DNA from: Schistocephalus solidus
Taxonomy: Eukaryota; Platyhelminthes; Cestoda; Diphyllobothriidea; Diphyllobothriidae
Length of the DNA: 64,000 bases
Direction: 5' to 3'
Assembly (NCBI GenBank): GCA_017591395.1
Contig: WEDG01005039.1
Coordinates: 46,001 to 110,000, forward strand
Shown: piece after piece, positions 34,001 through 40,229 of the stretch
Position numbering within the stretch: the stretch's first letter is position 1
Layout of the letters: each line of letters starts with the position of its first letter
Translations under genes and position numbers: made by a program
The notes under the pieces: generated by a model
Seen by the model: the letters and a program-made list of their open reading frames with translations, nothing else
Database searches by the model: none
Told to the model about the DNA's origin: nothing

Positions 34001-35238
34001 CGTCATTTACCGGATAAACTGTCATCGTGGTCGAGCCAATTATGTTGGCGAAACCGGCAAACGGGTTTGCACGAGAATACACGAGCACGAGAAAGAAGGA
34101 TTAACTCTCCTTGGTAGCCGCCCACGTGTCATCGCCATGGTACAACTTTGACTTTGGCAGCGTGAGACGACCGAATTTCACGCCTGCTGCGGGAAGCGTT
34201 ACACTCGACCGCGAAATCGATCAATAGACATATCGATCTGCCAGCTGCATATCAGGCCCTGCGCTAGCAAATCAGTGGCGCTGCTGAAGGTCATACTGGG
34301 CAGAGGTGATTTAAATATGTAGTGAGCTGTACAGTCTTTTATTCCTTGACGATGGGCTCGCGTGAGAGTTCGAAACGTCGGATGAATAAACATATTGTCC
34401 CAGAGAACGTCTTCCCGTCTTATATATATATATGTAAGTTATATGTGCGCCCGATCAATTACAAAAATTATCGGTTTAGTATTCATGTCTGAGGTCCACA
34501 TACTAGGACGTACTTACAAAATACCGGAGATAATGACCCAGTAGCCGAGCCTCTCGTGTCCGCGTGATCACGAAGACAGATATTACTCTTAATCGGTTAG
34601 TCATTTAAGCATGTTCGATGGATCTCACCAGTAGCTTTTTTTCCCAAGTTTTATAAAACCCAATTGCTTCTCAGAACGTTTTTTTTTCTTTAAAAGCTCA
34701 AGGTGCGTGCTGATGTTAAACAATTGGTAGCCTGGTCCCTTCGGCTTTTGCCGTGCCATCATCAACAAGAACAACACAAGGCTGATCCGCGCCTCCTACA
34801 GGCCTGGCAATCCTACCATGAGCACCGCCTCGAGCAGACCAGTCCCGCCTTCCTCGCAGGCACTTTGCGACCCAGCCTTGCTGATCTAGCCGCTCTGCTA
34901 GTTCTTTCCCAATACAAACTGGCGTTCAACTCGCCCGCTGGTCGCCAGTGGTCTGAGAAGTTAACCTCACAGTCATCAGTAAGCATACATGCATACCTCC
35001 ATTATAATTCGGCAAAACAATGTAACCATTCATGGTAACTTAAAGCATTTAAGTAGTCAAAATTGTTTATGTACGTGACGGATGAGGGTTGTTCGATTAC
35101 CGCTTCCGAGTTTATTCGCATCCGCATTCTTGAGCGTAAAGTTCTACGGGTGGCGCCTGGGGTCGCAATCAGCCAACGCCTTAAATTAAAATGGGTGTAC
35201 TCTTTAAAACTTATTTTTCGCTTCAGGCTTGGTTTTAG
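3878..35238 (+). CDS. VARS1: Valyl-tRNA synthetase (ValRS), 5'-incomplete, multi-exon, with possible C-terminal AIMP3-like extension
   Basis: Cytosolic-type class I synthetase that charges tRNA-Val. Exons: 3878-4072, 5041-5138, 5538-5842, 9333-9653, 10403-10590, 12542-12712, 14474-14885, 21742-21964, 23292-23523, 23605-23832, 24380-24623, 29126-29487. These total 993 codons with every phase compatible. 30577-30828, 34697-34978 and 35227-35238 follow in phase. Visible signatures: [15 protein letters not shown] (HIGH, residues 27-30 from 3878), CP1 editing domain ([23 protein letters not shown]), [44 protein letters not shown] (542-546), [18 protein letters not shown], and a C-terminal coiled coil ([13 protein letters not shown]...). 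Collinear with human VARS1 throughout. The usual N-terminal segment before the HIGH exon is absent, and 3878 follows a good splice acceptor, so an upstream exon is expected off the left edge. The core to 29487 is firm. The 3' end is a model. Confidence 0.88.
5041..5138 (+). CDS. VARS1: ValRS exon ([10 protein letters not shown]...)
   Basis: 98 nt, starts phase 0 and ends with 2 nt of a split Glu codon. Acceptor TTTTTTGTAG, donor AAAGAAGA|GTAAGT. Encodes the conserved stretch [10 protein letters not shown] followed by [15 protein letters not shown], which directly follows the HIGH region in eukaryotic ValRS. Confidence 0.93.
5295..5400 (-). repeat. Penelope-like terminal remnant
   Basis: Contains GATCGCTGGGACAAGAGC, then TTTATTCACCTGACTGTAAT and CCCATCGTCAGAGACAG. 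These are the same landmarks, in reverse, as those ending the Penelope-like remnants at 30040-30150 and 34340-34430. Lies inside a ValRS intron. Confidence 0.45.
5538..5842 (+). CDS. VARS1: ValRS exon (catalytic domain into CP1 editing domain)
   Basis: 305 nt. Completes the Glu codon from the previous exon and ends with 1 nt. Acceptor TGTTTAG, donor CTTATCG|GTAAGT. Key stretches: [56 protein letters not shown] and ELTGRT. A LINE 3' terminus begins only about 35 nt downstream of the donor. Confidence 0.93.
5878..6648 (-). mobile_element. RTE-like LINE copy 3: 3'UTR plus last zinc finger
   Basis: Minus strand. The 3' terminus at about 5878 (GATAGTTCGACCGTCG on the + strand) is followed by the shared 3'UTR and, at 6648-6480, the remains of the last C2H2 finger. 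It is 5'-truncated there and abuts copy 4. Antisense to ValRS and inserted just after an exon donor. Confidence 0.7.
6652..8598 (-). mobile_element. RTE-like LINE copy 4: RT C-terminus, C2H2 zinc fingers, 3'UTR
   Basis: Minus strand, 5'-truncated at about 8598. 8537-8145 encodes the RT C-terminal tail ([20 protein letters not shown]) and a first finger CPRCQR...HLRTQC. 8217-7933 carries [22 protein letters not shown]. 7928-7644 carries [21 protein letters not shown]. Further degenerate fingers run to about 7515, then a 0.9-kb 3'UTR to 6652. Fingers have C-x2-C-x12-H-x3-H spacing. Frameshifts separate them, so the copy is dead. Confidence 0.8.
8998..9225 (+). mobile_element. RTE-like LINE 3'UTR fragment (copy 5, sense orientation)
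   Basis: Plus-strand fragment of the same 3'UTR: CTTCTTGACAATG, GCACAAGTCACCG, CACCTGGTGTGGAGCATACGG. Ends about 110 nt before the acceptor of ValRS exon 9333-9653. Confidence 0.65.
9333..9653 (+). CDS. VARS1: ValRS exon (CP1 editing domain)
   Basis: 321 nt, phase-compatible (2 nt complete an Asp codon, 1 nt left over). Acceptor CTTGCCAACAG, donor CTTCGCAG|GTAGG. Carries [20 protein letters not shown] and [20 protein letters not shown], the conserved editing-pocket motifs used for hydrolysis of mischarged Thr-tRNA-Val. Confidence 0.93.
10403..10590 (+). CDS. VARS1: ValRS exon with GC splice donor
   Basis: 188 nt: 2 nt complete Gly, then 62 codons ending in phase 0. Contains [35 protein letters not shown] and [11 protein letters not shown]. 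The exon must end at GTCAAGGAG before GCAAGT (GC donor at 10591-10592). Reading through gives a stop after two residues, and homology to the next exon resumes exactly. Confidence 0.92.
10860..10960. repeat. Possible Penelope-like terminal remnant
   Basis: CCTGAAGTTTCGGATTCTTACC followed by CCATCGTCAGACAGAG resembles the CCTGACGTTTCAGATTCTCGC and CCATCACCAGAGACAG landmarks of the repeat at 30040-30150. It is short and diverged. Confidence 0.3.
10961..12541. other. ValRS intron sequence, nothing recognised
   Basis: Several short open frames on both strands, none with a recognisable domain. I see no RT, GIY-YIG, SINE or LINE-3'UTR landmark here. May hold an unknown old repeat. Confidence 0.3.
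12542..12712 (+). CDS. VARS1: ValRS exon ([11 protein letters not shown])
   Basis: 57 codons, phase 0 to 0. Acceptor CTCTTCAACAG, donor TTTGGAG|GTAAAT. Contains [26 protein letters not shown] and WWGHRVPAY, the class I core strand region. Confidence 0.93.
13132..13420 (-). repeat. tRNA-derived SINE, full-length minus copy
   Basis: On the minus strand (13412-13340) there is a tRNA-like head: GGCTAAATGGTTAGAGCG (A box), an anticodon arm GTTGGACTTCTGATCAAC resembling tRNA-Arg(TCT), and GGTTTCGATCC (B box). A body follows (ATGGTGCACCACCTGGGG, then the complement of GGCTTATTAGCCGTC), then the tail with the complement of ATATTGCCGGCAAAG. A further 3' block runs to about 13132 (GAACGCTCACTGATCG on +). 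RNA polymerase III-type SINE. Confidence 0.75.
13447..13705 (+). repeat. Chimeric or inverted SINE copy
   Basis: Starts with the same 3' block as the neighbouring copy, in the same direction (GAACGCTCACCGATCG... to GTAGTAGAGCAGGCCGAG). It then switches into a plus-strand SINE head at 13563 (GGCGTTGGACTTCTGATTAA, GGGTTCGATCC) and body to AATATTCATCTG at about 13700. Head and tail blocks are thus in opposite relative order to the minus copy. Confidence 0.6.
13866..14345. repeat. Diverged inverted pair of the right-end satellite monomer
   Basis: 13866-13990 resembles the + oriented monomer (ACTAGCTGAAATCC, GTGTTTTGCC, GTGGTTCGGCTCATCAGTG, CCTATATGC). 14125-14345 resembles the opposite orientation (GGGGAACGCTGGGGG, GTGAAACACGTGTCTC, TTAGCTAGTACCT, CTCTGTGGCTGATGGACTTC). 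The arrangement copies, in diverged form, the orientation switch of the array at 61.7-64 kb. Confidence 0.6.
14474..14885 (+). CDS. VARS1: ValRS exon with KMSKS motif
   Basis: 412 nt, phase 0 start, one nt left over. Acceptor TCTGCCACGACAG, donor TTACCCG|GTGAGG. Contains [56 protein letters not shown] (KMSKS at 14819-14833) and [14 protein letters not shown]. Gln follows DTWFSS where Gly is usual in the homologues I know. Confidence 0.94.
14886..16055. other. ValRS intron, no recognised content
   Basis: AT-rich sequence after the KMSKS exon. No convincing coding, tRNA-like or LINE/PLE motif seen. Confidence 0.4.
16060..16200 (+). mobile_element. RTE-like LINE 3'UTR fragment (copy 6)
   Basis: Diverged plus-strand match to the common LINE 3'UTR: TTCACACCGG, CAGGTGGGAGAG, GGCGCAAGTCTACCGTCACT and the GTTGGGCACAACGTTGACG end. 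Too short to say more. Confidence 0.4.
17374..18625 (+). mobile_element. Penelope-like element with RT and GIY-YIG domains, decayed
   Basis: Reverse transcriptase: [23 protein letters not shown]-like segment ([19 protein letters not shown]), [19 protein letters not shown] (RT motif A), [17 protein letters not shown] (motif B), then [11 protein letters not shown], where YVDD is expected (motif C). A thumb region ([10 protein letters not shown]) follows. After a frameshift, 18381-18623 encodes the linker and GIY-YIG-type endonuclease start ([32 protein letters not shown]). Motif C has lost its aspartates, so the copy is inactive. Located in the 6.9-kb ValRS intron, sense orientation. Confidence 0.85.
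18952..21345 (-). mobile_element. RTE-like LINE copy 7: internally deleted, full 5'UTR joined to RT C-terminus
   Basis: Minus order: 5'UTR 21345-20905, the ORF start (ATGAGTCCACT, 20911-20901), then an abrupt join to the RT C-terminal [11 protein letters not shown] region in another frame (20897-20870). Next come the RT tail, fingers at 20640-19815 ([47 protein letters not shown]) and the 3'UTR down to the terminus at 18952. Endonuclease and most of the RT are missing. One finger has lost a cysteine (CPQSLRAF). Confidence 0.78.
21742..21964 (+). CDS. VARS1: ValRS exon ([12 protein letters not shown])
   Basis: 223 nt, completes a Glu codon and ends with 2 nt of Arg. Acceptor TCTGAATAG, donor GCAGTTCG|GTGAGT. 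Contains [47 protein letters not shown]. Lies after the longest intron of the gene (6.9 kb). Confidence 0.93.
22435..22525 (-). repeat. SINE body fragment
   Basis: GACAAGGGGACTGGAATGGC, CATTTCTGGCTTATTAGCC and CATCAGTCAGCCATACTCAC match the body of the tRNA-derived SINE. The tRNA-like head is missing. Confidence 0.65.
22526..23290. other. AT-rich ValRS intron, nothing recognised
   Basis: Strongly AT-rich, with no motif that I can name on either strand. Confidence 0.4.
23292..23523 (+). CDS. VARS1: ValRS exon (anticodon-binding domain start) with GC splice donor
   Basis: 232 nt. Acceptor TTTCTGCGCAG. Encodes [40 protein letters not shown] and DVYL. The only sensible junction is GTGTATCTG|GCAAGT, a GC donor (23524-23525), before an 81-nt intron. 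Homology continues without loss in the next exon. Confidence 0.92.
23605..23832 (+). CDS. VARS1: ValRS exon (anticodon-binding domain)
   Basis: 76 codons, phase 0 to 0. Acceptor GCTATTTTTAG, donor GGAGAG|GTAGGT. Contains [29 protein letters not shown] and PSICVAPYP. Confidence 0.93.
24380..24623 (+). CDS. VARS1: ValRS exon (anticodon-binding domain end)
   Basis: 244 nt, phase 0 start, 1 nt left over. Acceptor CCACTTGCAG, donor TCCCTCG|GTAAGC. Contains [20 protein letters not shown] and [10 protein letters not shown], aligned with the segment after the PYP motif in animal ValRS. Confidence 0.9.
24624..25950. other. ValRS intron, no recognised content
   Basis: No RT, endonuclease, zinc finger or tRNA-like landmark seen. 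Confidence 0.4.
25955..26135 (+). repeat. SINE copy with tail block in front
   Basis: AATGAACGCTTACCGATCG (the 3' block of other copies) precedes GGTTTGAGCCTCGGGTGGTA, the remnant of the B box, and the body ACCTGGGGTTGGGTATGACT... to GTCTTTGTCGGCATTG. Same block order as the chimeric copy at 13447-13705. Confidence 0.65.
26140..27800. other. ValRS intron, no recognised content
   Basis: AT-rich. A 119-codon open frame at 26386-26745 has no recognisable domain and is not flanked by convincing splice sites. Confidence 0.35.
27875..29047 (+). mobile_element. RTE-like LINE copy 8: zinc fingers and 3'UTR, sense orientation
   Basis: 27880-27970 encodes [20 protein letters not shown], a decayed C2H2 finger of the family. 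28060-28290 holds two more damaged fingers in shifted frames. The common 3'UTR follows in plus orientation to the GTGGCGCACACGGTGG terminus at about 29047. Its end lies about 80 nt before the acceptor of the acidic ValRS exon. Confidence 0.7.
29126..29487 (+). CDS. VARS1: ValRS exon (acidic insert and C-terminal coiled coil)
   Basis: 362 nt: 2 nt complete Ala, then 120 codons, phase 0 end (AAG|GTAGTT, a modest donor). It opens with a Glu/Asp-rich, low-complexity segment (about 35 residues including [18 protein letters not shown]), followed by [20 protein letters not shown] and [16 protein letters not shown], which match the GLVD...YPVKVP coiled-coil region of animal ValRS. The acidic segment is an insertion relative to human VARS1. 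The acceptor lies about 80 nt after the 3' end of a LINE copy. Confidence 0.88.
29715..29850 (+). repeat. SINE copy (B box and body)
   Basis: GTAGGTTCGAGCCTCGGGTG, GTGCACCACCTGGGTTTGGG, GCTGATGACGGTTAATGATC, TTTGCCGGCAATGTTCATCT: plus-strand SINE from the B box to the tail, followed by a CTGCT-rich end. Confidence 0.7.
30020..30160. repeat. Inverted repeat made of two Penelope-like termini
   Basis: Arm 1 (AAGCTTATTAACCTGACGTT, TCAGATTCTCGCTTCAACCC) and arm 2 (GGGTTCGAGAGTGAATACGA, AACGTCAAGCTAATAAACTT) are near reverse complements of about 45 nt around CATCACCAGAGACAGTCGCA. The right flank GTTGTCCCAGCGATCTCGTC matches the end of the repeat at 34370-34430. Confidence 0.55.
30577..30828 (+). 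CDS. Exon continuing ValRS coiled coil, or first exon of an AIMP3-like gene
   Basis: 84 codons, phase 0 to 0. Acceptor CACTGCTCCCCAG, donor AACGAT|GTAAGT. The first residues ([20 protein letters not shown]) continue the ValRS C-terminal helix from DAAK in the register of human DEAK-LQQTEAEL. No other candidate for that helix is visible between 29488 and 30577. The same stretch from the ATG at 30586 also resembles the N-terminus of AIMP3/EEF1E1 (ELSLLEKSLGL in human). The rest is Ser/Gly-rich and then helical. So this is either a ValRS exon leading into a fused domain, or a separate gene start 10 nt after a splice (possibly trans-splice) acceptor. Confidence 0.72.
31013..33740 (-). mobile_element. 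RTE-like LINE copy 9: RT, zinc fingers and 3'UTR (longest copy)
   Basis: Minus strand. 33732-33457 encodes RT motif A ([20 protein letters not shown]) and motif B ([19 protein letters not shown]). 33425-33243 spans the catalytic region: [20 protein letters not shown], with the ADD motif damaged to TEDC. 33502-32942 holds the thumb ([14 protein letters not shown]). 33147-32305 has the RT tail ([35 protein letters not shown]) and fingers, including [20 protein letters not shown]. More fingers lie at 32159-31880 ([40 protein letters not shown]). The 3'UTR runs down to 31013. Several frameshifts; inactive. Confidence 0.85.
33785..34435 (+). mobile_element. Penelope-like element 3' part with GIY-YIG domain
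   Basis: 33793-34015 encodes the pre-endonuclease region ([20 protein letters not shown]). In another frame, 34017-34115 encodes [20 protein letters not shown] and HEHEKEGL, a GIY-YIG nuclease start with the expected Gly, Thr-Gly and Arg. A 3' region follows, ending in GAAACGTCGGATGAATAAAC, ATATTGTCCCAG, then a TATATATATAT run (34421-34432). It lies back to back with LINE copy 9. Confidence 0.75.
34697..34978 (+). CDS. GST-C-like (AIMP3/EEF1E1-like) exon
   Basis: 94 codons, phase 0 to 0. Acceptor TTTCTTTAAAAG, donor TCATCA|GTAAGC. Helical, with [11 protein letters not shown] early and [20 protein letters not shown] late. The latter is the typical GST-C 'FLxG..xSLADLA' turn-helix, also seen in AIMP3 (LTGYNFTLADILLYYGL in human). 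The closing RQWSEKL resembles the RWF segment of AIMP3. Family level (GST-C-like) is fairly sure; AIMP3 specifically is inferred from the two exons together. Confidence 0.72.
35227..35238 (+). CDS. Possible terminal exon (AWF-stop)
   Basis: If exon 34697-34978 splices at its consensus donor to the good acceptor TTTTTCGCTTCAG (35213-35226), translation adds three residues and stops (TAG 35236-35238). The same exon in another phase is open for 55 codons (35227-35393) and ends in a strong donor CGA|GTAAGT. That reading would need a weak upstream donor at 34941. The true 3' end is therefore uncertain. Confidence 0.35.
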   Translation, partial: AWF

Positions 35239-35399
35239 ACGCGATGATACCCTGGCCTCACTGGATAGTCGAACTAGTTTGGAATATGACTACCCTCCGA
35301 ACAACTGATACGCTGCCGCTGTCTCTTTTAAAGAAGGAGGACAAAGTGCGCGAAGTACTGTCCTCGTCAACTTTATTCTCCTGTGATTTCCGAGTAAGT

Positions 35400-37975
35400 A
35401 TAATTGAGGCACGTAACCCAGCCAAGCCGGCCTCTGAGGTGGTCCTGGGTGCACCAGTCTTGTGGTTAATTATGGACTTTGAATCTGAGATTCAAAGTAA
35501 AAGTAGCTGATTCTCCATAGCTGCAGAGTTCTATGCGGTTTGTTGTATGCCTTTGTGATGGGCAATGTTACCTCATGGATTTCTGTTTTAAGCCATCGGA
35601 AAATGACTGAAATGGCTTGGACTACGGTCTTCTTCGCTTTTCCCCTGAGTACTTTCTCTGGCCCTCAATCAAACGCTTCTGATTCATTGGGGGGGGCGGT
35701 GAAGAGATCAGATGAGGGCCTCACTCGACCCATTCGATATTTGTAACTAGAGAACGGTGTTTGGAGCTGCCGCTGATAGCTGCGCATGCGGAAGCACTGT
35801 TTGAGAAACCACTGAGAGCAACGAGAAAACGCATTACCAACGCCCTATCAAGCACAACTAGTGCAGACTTTAGTGTGTCAGTTCATCACAAACGAGTTCA
35901 GGTAGTCTCTGTACACAACAGTTGATGTCTGTTTCTCTGGACTAAGCAGAAGACACCGTTGTCCGCAAACAGCCCGAAGGCTAGCTGTGCACCATTGTTG
36001 TGGAGGATAGTGCCGAATGACCTCCCCCCTCCTCCCTCAAAGTCAGTGACTCCGGCACCGGGCGAACTTTTGCCATTTTCGCTTAACCACGGGAAAACCA
36101 CCGGGCTCTTTAACACCTATGCGCGTGCATACCTTGAACTAACAATATCCCGATCAGGGAGGCGTTGGCCCAACTCTTCAATGTCTATTTACAGCCTTGA
36201 GACAAACTTGGCTCGTTCATTAAGTGGGTAAGGTTTTACACGCCCACGAGGTTTTTAAGTGTTTTCTAAAATTTTGCATAAAATTCAGGAAAATTAACCT
36301 AATGTCATTTTTTCGTTCCACCTAGGTATCGGACCTTCTGGGGACGCTGTAAGGAAATTTTGCGAGCTTTTTCAATAAAATTGGAACACGTACTTTGCGT
36401 GCCTTCATGATTGTTGAGATGTAAAAATTGGTCTGAGATTGCCAACTCTCTAAGCTGGTTGTTGTAAGGGGTTTCTAGTTGCGAAGCTCATGGCCGCACA
36501 AGCCTACTTAACAAATGTCCCTGAAAACTTGTGTTAAATATATTTGGTAACGTACGCGTACATCCCCTTCCTCTTCCATATTTGCAGCAAACTACCACAT
36601 CGGGTCAGTTTGGATTGGGTTCGATCAAACGTGGCGGCCGAGTTCTGCGTTAACGAACACTCACCTCTCTAACCGAGCGAAAATTATGGTCGAACCGGAA
36701 AATGTAACGTTTGATTTAACCACCGTGGCTAGTCGCAATTGAGGTGTTCCAGAGGTGGTTGAATGGTTTGCATGAATCCACTGGATTTCATATGGGACCG
36801 AACGTGGCATTGCAGCTCGTCAACTTTGTCCCACAACGTGTTAACTCTGATTTTTCACGATGGCCCACTCGTAAGAGCGGATGAAACACGCTTGTTAGGG
36901 GAACGCACTCCGTGCTTCCGTCCACCAACTTGGAAGGGCGGCCGGGGTCAGCACTTAAGCGGTTACTGTGGTCAGGATGCCACGGCTGGTTAGTGTGATG
37001 CTGGTCAGCCCGCAAGGCGTCTAGGACGTCTTGCTTCACAAACGGTCAGAACCGGGACGCACAAAACTATCAAACACAGCGGAGCGCGGCGATCGGATTC
37101 CGTACGACGACGATGGGTTAGCTGATTGTACAACTGGCCAGGAAACTGCGAATCAACTCATAAAACCCACATGGACTATAATTATAAAAAAGATCCAGGT
37201 GGGACGGATGTCACCTAAAAGACAATGGAGGCTGGTATTGTTGTTCGTGGGGCTGATTTATCTTTGTCATACCCAAACCTCAGACCGGGCACAGACCCGA
37301 GATTCGCAACCGGGTCCAGCTGGCCGTTGCGCTCAGTGCTACACCAGGTCTAAGCTGTCAGTTTACTCCGGACTTACAGGAGCACATGAAAGTGTCGCAG
37401 AACGGACAGGATAGGATGGAGTTTCTCCGCTTTAACTTAGAGCTCCAGTATATGTCTTCGATCAGCGACCAGTAGTCAAATAGACAAAGAGGGGACAAAC
37501 CTGCCCAATAATTAACGGCTTCTTGTTGTCAAAGTTGGCCGGATCCCCTAACGTCAGTGGATCTCGAACTGACATTCTATCAGTTGTGGTGGGGTGGGGT
37601 GAGTACCCTTTTAAATGCATACCACCCGGCTAACAGCATTACGCTCCTCCTGACTGACTTGCTCCGGGAACATTATCAGGTGTACACATGCGGTCATCAC
37701 CTGGTCATGCGAGCGAAAAGATACTAGCGAAATGCTATTCTGTAAATAGTAAGCTGTCGCTGAATAGTCGTTGTATGGCACAGTTGAGGACCTTATTAAC
37801 GAGAGAAGTTCCGAACGAAGGAAAAGCCAATTGTTTTTCTCACCAAAGCGTCTAGGTGTCCAAACAGGGAAAAGAGAAAAATTTAAAAACGACAGGAGAA
37901 CGTTGAACTGATGCTGAAACTGGAGCCGTGGCTGCCGGTTCAACCAGGTGGTTTTATACACGCAGACGTTTAAAA
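35400..37975. other. Intergenic, nothing recognised
   Basis: Between the 3' end of the ValRS model and mL40. Short unsupported open frames only. A canonical AATAAA lies at 36374-36379 on the + strand and could serve an upstream transcript, but the distance is long. Confidence 0.35.
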
Positions 37976-37981
37976 AGTAAT

Positions 37982-38423
37982 CTAATCCAACTGACTCTCC
38001 GAGTCCACGGCCTTCCGTGTGCTACCGCCCTTAATCAGGACGAACTTACTCTTCTTGGCGTCCACAATAAATCTGCGATCAAGCTCAAATTCATAATCGA
38101 ATGTGTGCGTTGTGTCCACACGCTCACCATCCGGTGCCTCATAGAGGTCTGGCGGTAGAGGCGGGCTAGCGTAAGGACCCTCGAAACGGGTTGGCAGGTC
38201 GTTGTTCGTGCCGCCGATACAGGGCTGAATGGCTGCCAGGTAGAGGCGCGGCGAGGTGGCAGATAGGATGCGCAGGGCCCGCTTCTGGGCCGCCATCACG
38301 GAGGTGAGTTTTGCCTGTTCTTGTCGCACCAGGGACCACTGATAGCGCGTCCAGTCCTTCATGAGAGTCGCCCGGCTGTCCACCTCTGCCTCAGATAGTT
38401 CCACCGGAGGTCGTCGACGTTCA
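37982..38423 (-). CDS. MRPL40: mL40 terminal exon
   Basis: Acceptor on the minus strand is TTCTCGTCCTCATTAG. One nt completes the split Ala codon, then 146 codons and a stop. Contains the conserved VELSEAEV...LMKDW helix and the proline-rich EGPYASPPLPPDLYEAP segment. Confidence 0.87.
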
Positions 38424-40218
38424 CTAATGAGGACGAGAAGGAGAGTTGGAGGGTTGGAGTGTGGGTAACTAGACAACAGAATTCCTCGTGGAGGGCTTGA
38501 TGCGAGAGTAGTTCAAACGTTTGGGTAGTAGATCTAGTTCAGAGATATTTTGTTTCCCGACTGGCATTTGAGTTTCGCTATCTGTGAAGTGTCATCCAGC
38601 TAGCTTCATTAACTAACAAAAGAGCACCTGTGAGCTTATTAACTGCACCTGACAAATTTCAGTTAGTGTGTTCAGTAAGACGGTCAGTCGGAACGGTTTC
38701 ATAAATGGATGTTATAGCCGCCGGAACTTCTGAAGCTGCCTCTAACGGGTAAAGCAACGACTAATGCACAACCTATTTGAAAAAGCTACTGTAGAAGACA
38801 AGTCCCTCATAGAAGTCAAGTGAACGGGCAAGGAACGTAAATCTGAGATGCGACTAAGTACCAGTGAATAGTGAAGATGGTTTTGGCGGTGACTGACAAT
38901 GTGCAGCTCCATGCACAGCGGTTGATCTCTGTGTCTGGAACGCTCACTTCGCTATGCTTTCTGTTTATCGAACGTTCAGATTCTGATGGGTCGGATGGAC
39001 GCTCACCGACCGGTAACGGGACTAAGTTGTCCCGTTTAGTCTTGGAACTCACTATTGAGCTCCACCAGTAGCCATACAGTGGCTAGTATGATAGGCAGAA
39101 AAACATTACTGACTGGAATGGCAATTTCTGGCTTATTAGCCGTCATACCCAACCCCTGGTGGTTCATTATCCGAGGCTCGAATCCGCGAGCTGATGAGTA
39201 AAAGTCTAACGCTCTAACCCACTGCCCCACGGTTTCGACAAGATGTAGCCGTTCAACTTAATAGCCCTGCTGAAGCCTTAAAAAGGATTTACATGGAGAA
39301 TACAACGGTTTTGGTCCATGGATCAGGTCTCCAATGTTGAAGCCCACAGCCGATCTGGGAGATCCGTTATCGACCACCGCTGCCGCAGATGGTTCGATCA
39401 CACATTCCAACGATTCAAGATCATCGCCTCGCACCGACTCCCATCCGACTAGGCGCCGTCGCCGGGTCAGAAAAGCCCAACTTGGAAAGGATACTGGGTC
39501 TTGGTTGTTCGAGAAATGAACAGCGATGAGAGGAAATGGGCGACAATAGTCGGCGACTTCGAAGCTGACTGAGCCCAACACGGGTGCCAGTCACTACATG
39601 TAGACATTAAAAAAATAGCCATTAGAGTCAGCTTGTTTATGCGAAGGAGAACCGAAATATGCATTCACCTCTTAAACTACGACGTCACGACTACTAGTGT
39701 TTCATGACAGTTGAAACGTGCGTTTGGTTACTTAGAGTGTGGAAAACCTATTCCGTGTTCCCTCTGCCATGCTTCAGTGACCGGTATGGGTCAAGAGAAC
39801 TGGTTGTAAGATGGAGCGTATTAGCTAACGCGGCCTCCGCCAAGCGTGTGCCAGGCGTATGCATAATATTAGTAAGGGACGCAGATTAACGCAGTAGAGC
39901 CCGTCTAACTCAACAGCGGCGCAAACCTTTTGGGGAAAGTAGTTATGTGAGCAGAAACTAGAGTTAGATCGGCGATCTACTGTCCAAAAATTCGAAAATA
40001 GATAAAAGAAACTATGCAAGGAGGATTTTACTTACGCCTCCTCTCTGTATAATTGGCGGTCGCCCTCAATCTCCTCGACTGGCTTGAGTTTCCTTCCCTG
40101 TCGAGAAAGGCGTTTGATTTCACGTTCAATGCGCTTGGTTTTGCGTCGAATGCGGAGCTGTTCTTGCTGTGGATCGACACGCTTTTTCTTTTTTGGCGGT
40201 TCAGCCCTAGAACACTGA
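37982..40218 (-). CDS. MRPL40: Mitochondrial large-subunit ribosomal protein mL40, 5'-incomplete
   Basis: Two exons in minus order: 40218-40036 and 38423-37982. The phases match (GC + T makes Ala at the junction): YREEA then ERRRPPVELSEAEVDSRA. Exon 1 carries the basic helix PPKKKKRVDPQQEQLRIRRK and LKPVEEIEGD, matching RKKKKVDPKKDQ and ELIPIEDF of human MRPL40. Exon 2 carries PPVELSEAEVDSRATLMKDW, SPRLYLAAIQP, FEGPYASPPLPPDLYEAPDG, equivalent to QVELTFEETERRALLLKKW and EGPHYTPPIPNYQPPEG. Exon 1 begins at an acceptor (GTTTGCGTAG), so a further upstream exon with the mitochondrial leader is missing. The C-terminus extends about 30 residues past the human end (to SESQLD, stop 37984-37982). Structural protein of the mitoribosome. 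Confidence 0.85.
38985..39250 (-). repeat. tRNA-derived SINE, minus copy inside the mL40 intron
   Basis: Minus-strand head at 39245-39165: CGTGGGGCAGTGGGTTAGAG, CGTTAGACTTTTACTCATCA, GGATTCGAGCC (B box). The body and 3' block follow to GACGCTCACCGACCGG at about 38999. Same block order as 13132-13420. The 64-codon minus frame here is only the SINE. Confidence 0.72.
40036..40218 (-). CDS. MRPL40: mL40 internal exon
   Basis: 183 nt between acceptor GTTTGCGTAG and donor GAGGC|GTAAGT (minus strand). Very basic, predicted helical: KKKKRVDPQQEQLRIRRKTK, RIEREIKRLSRQGRK. The preceding exon was not found. Confidence 0.83.
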
Positions 40219-40229
40219 CTACGCAAACA

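Noticed and set aside
39036..39230. 64-codon minus-strand open frame as a gene
   Set aside because: It is entirely the tRNA head and body of a SINE; the FEP-containing motif is the B box read in frame.
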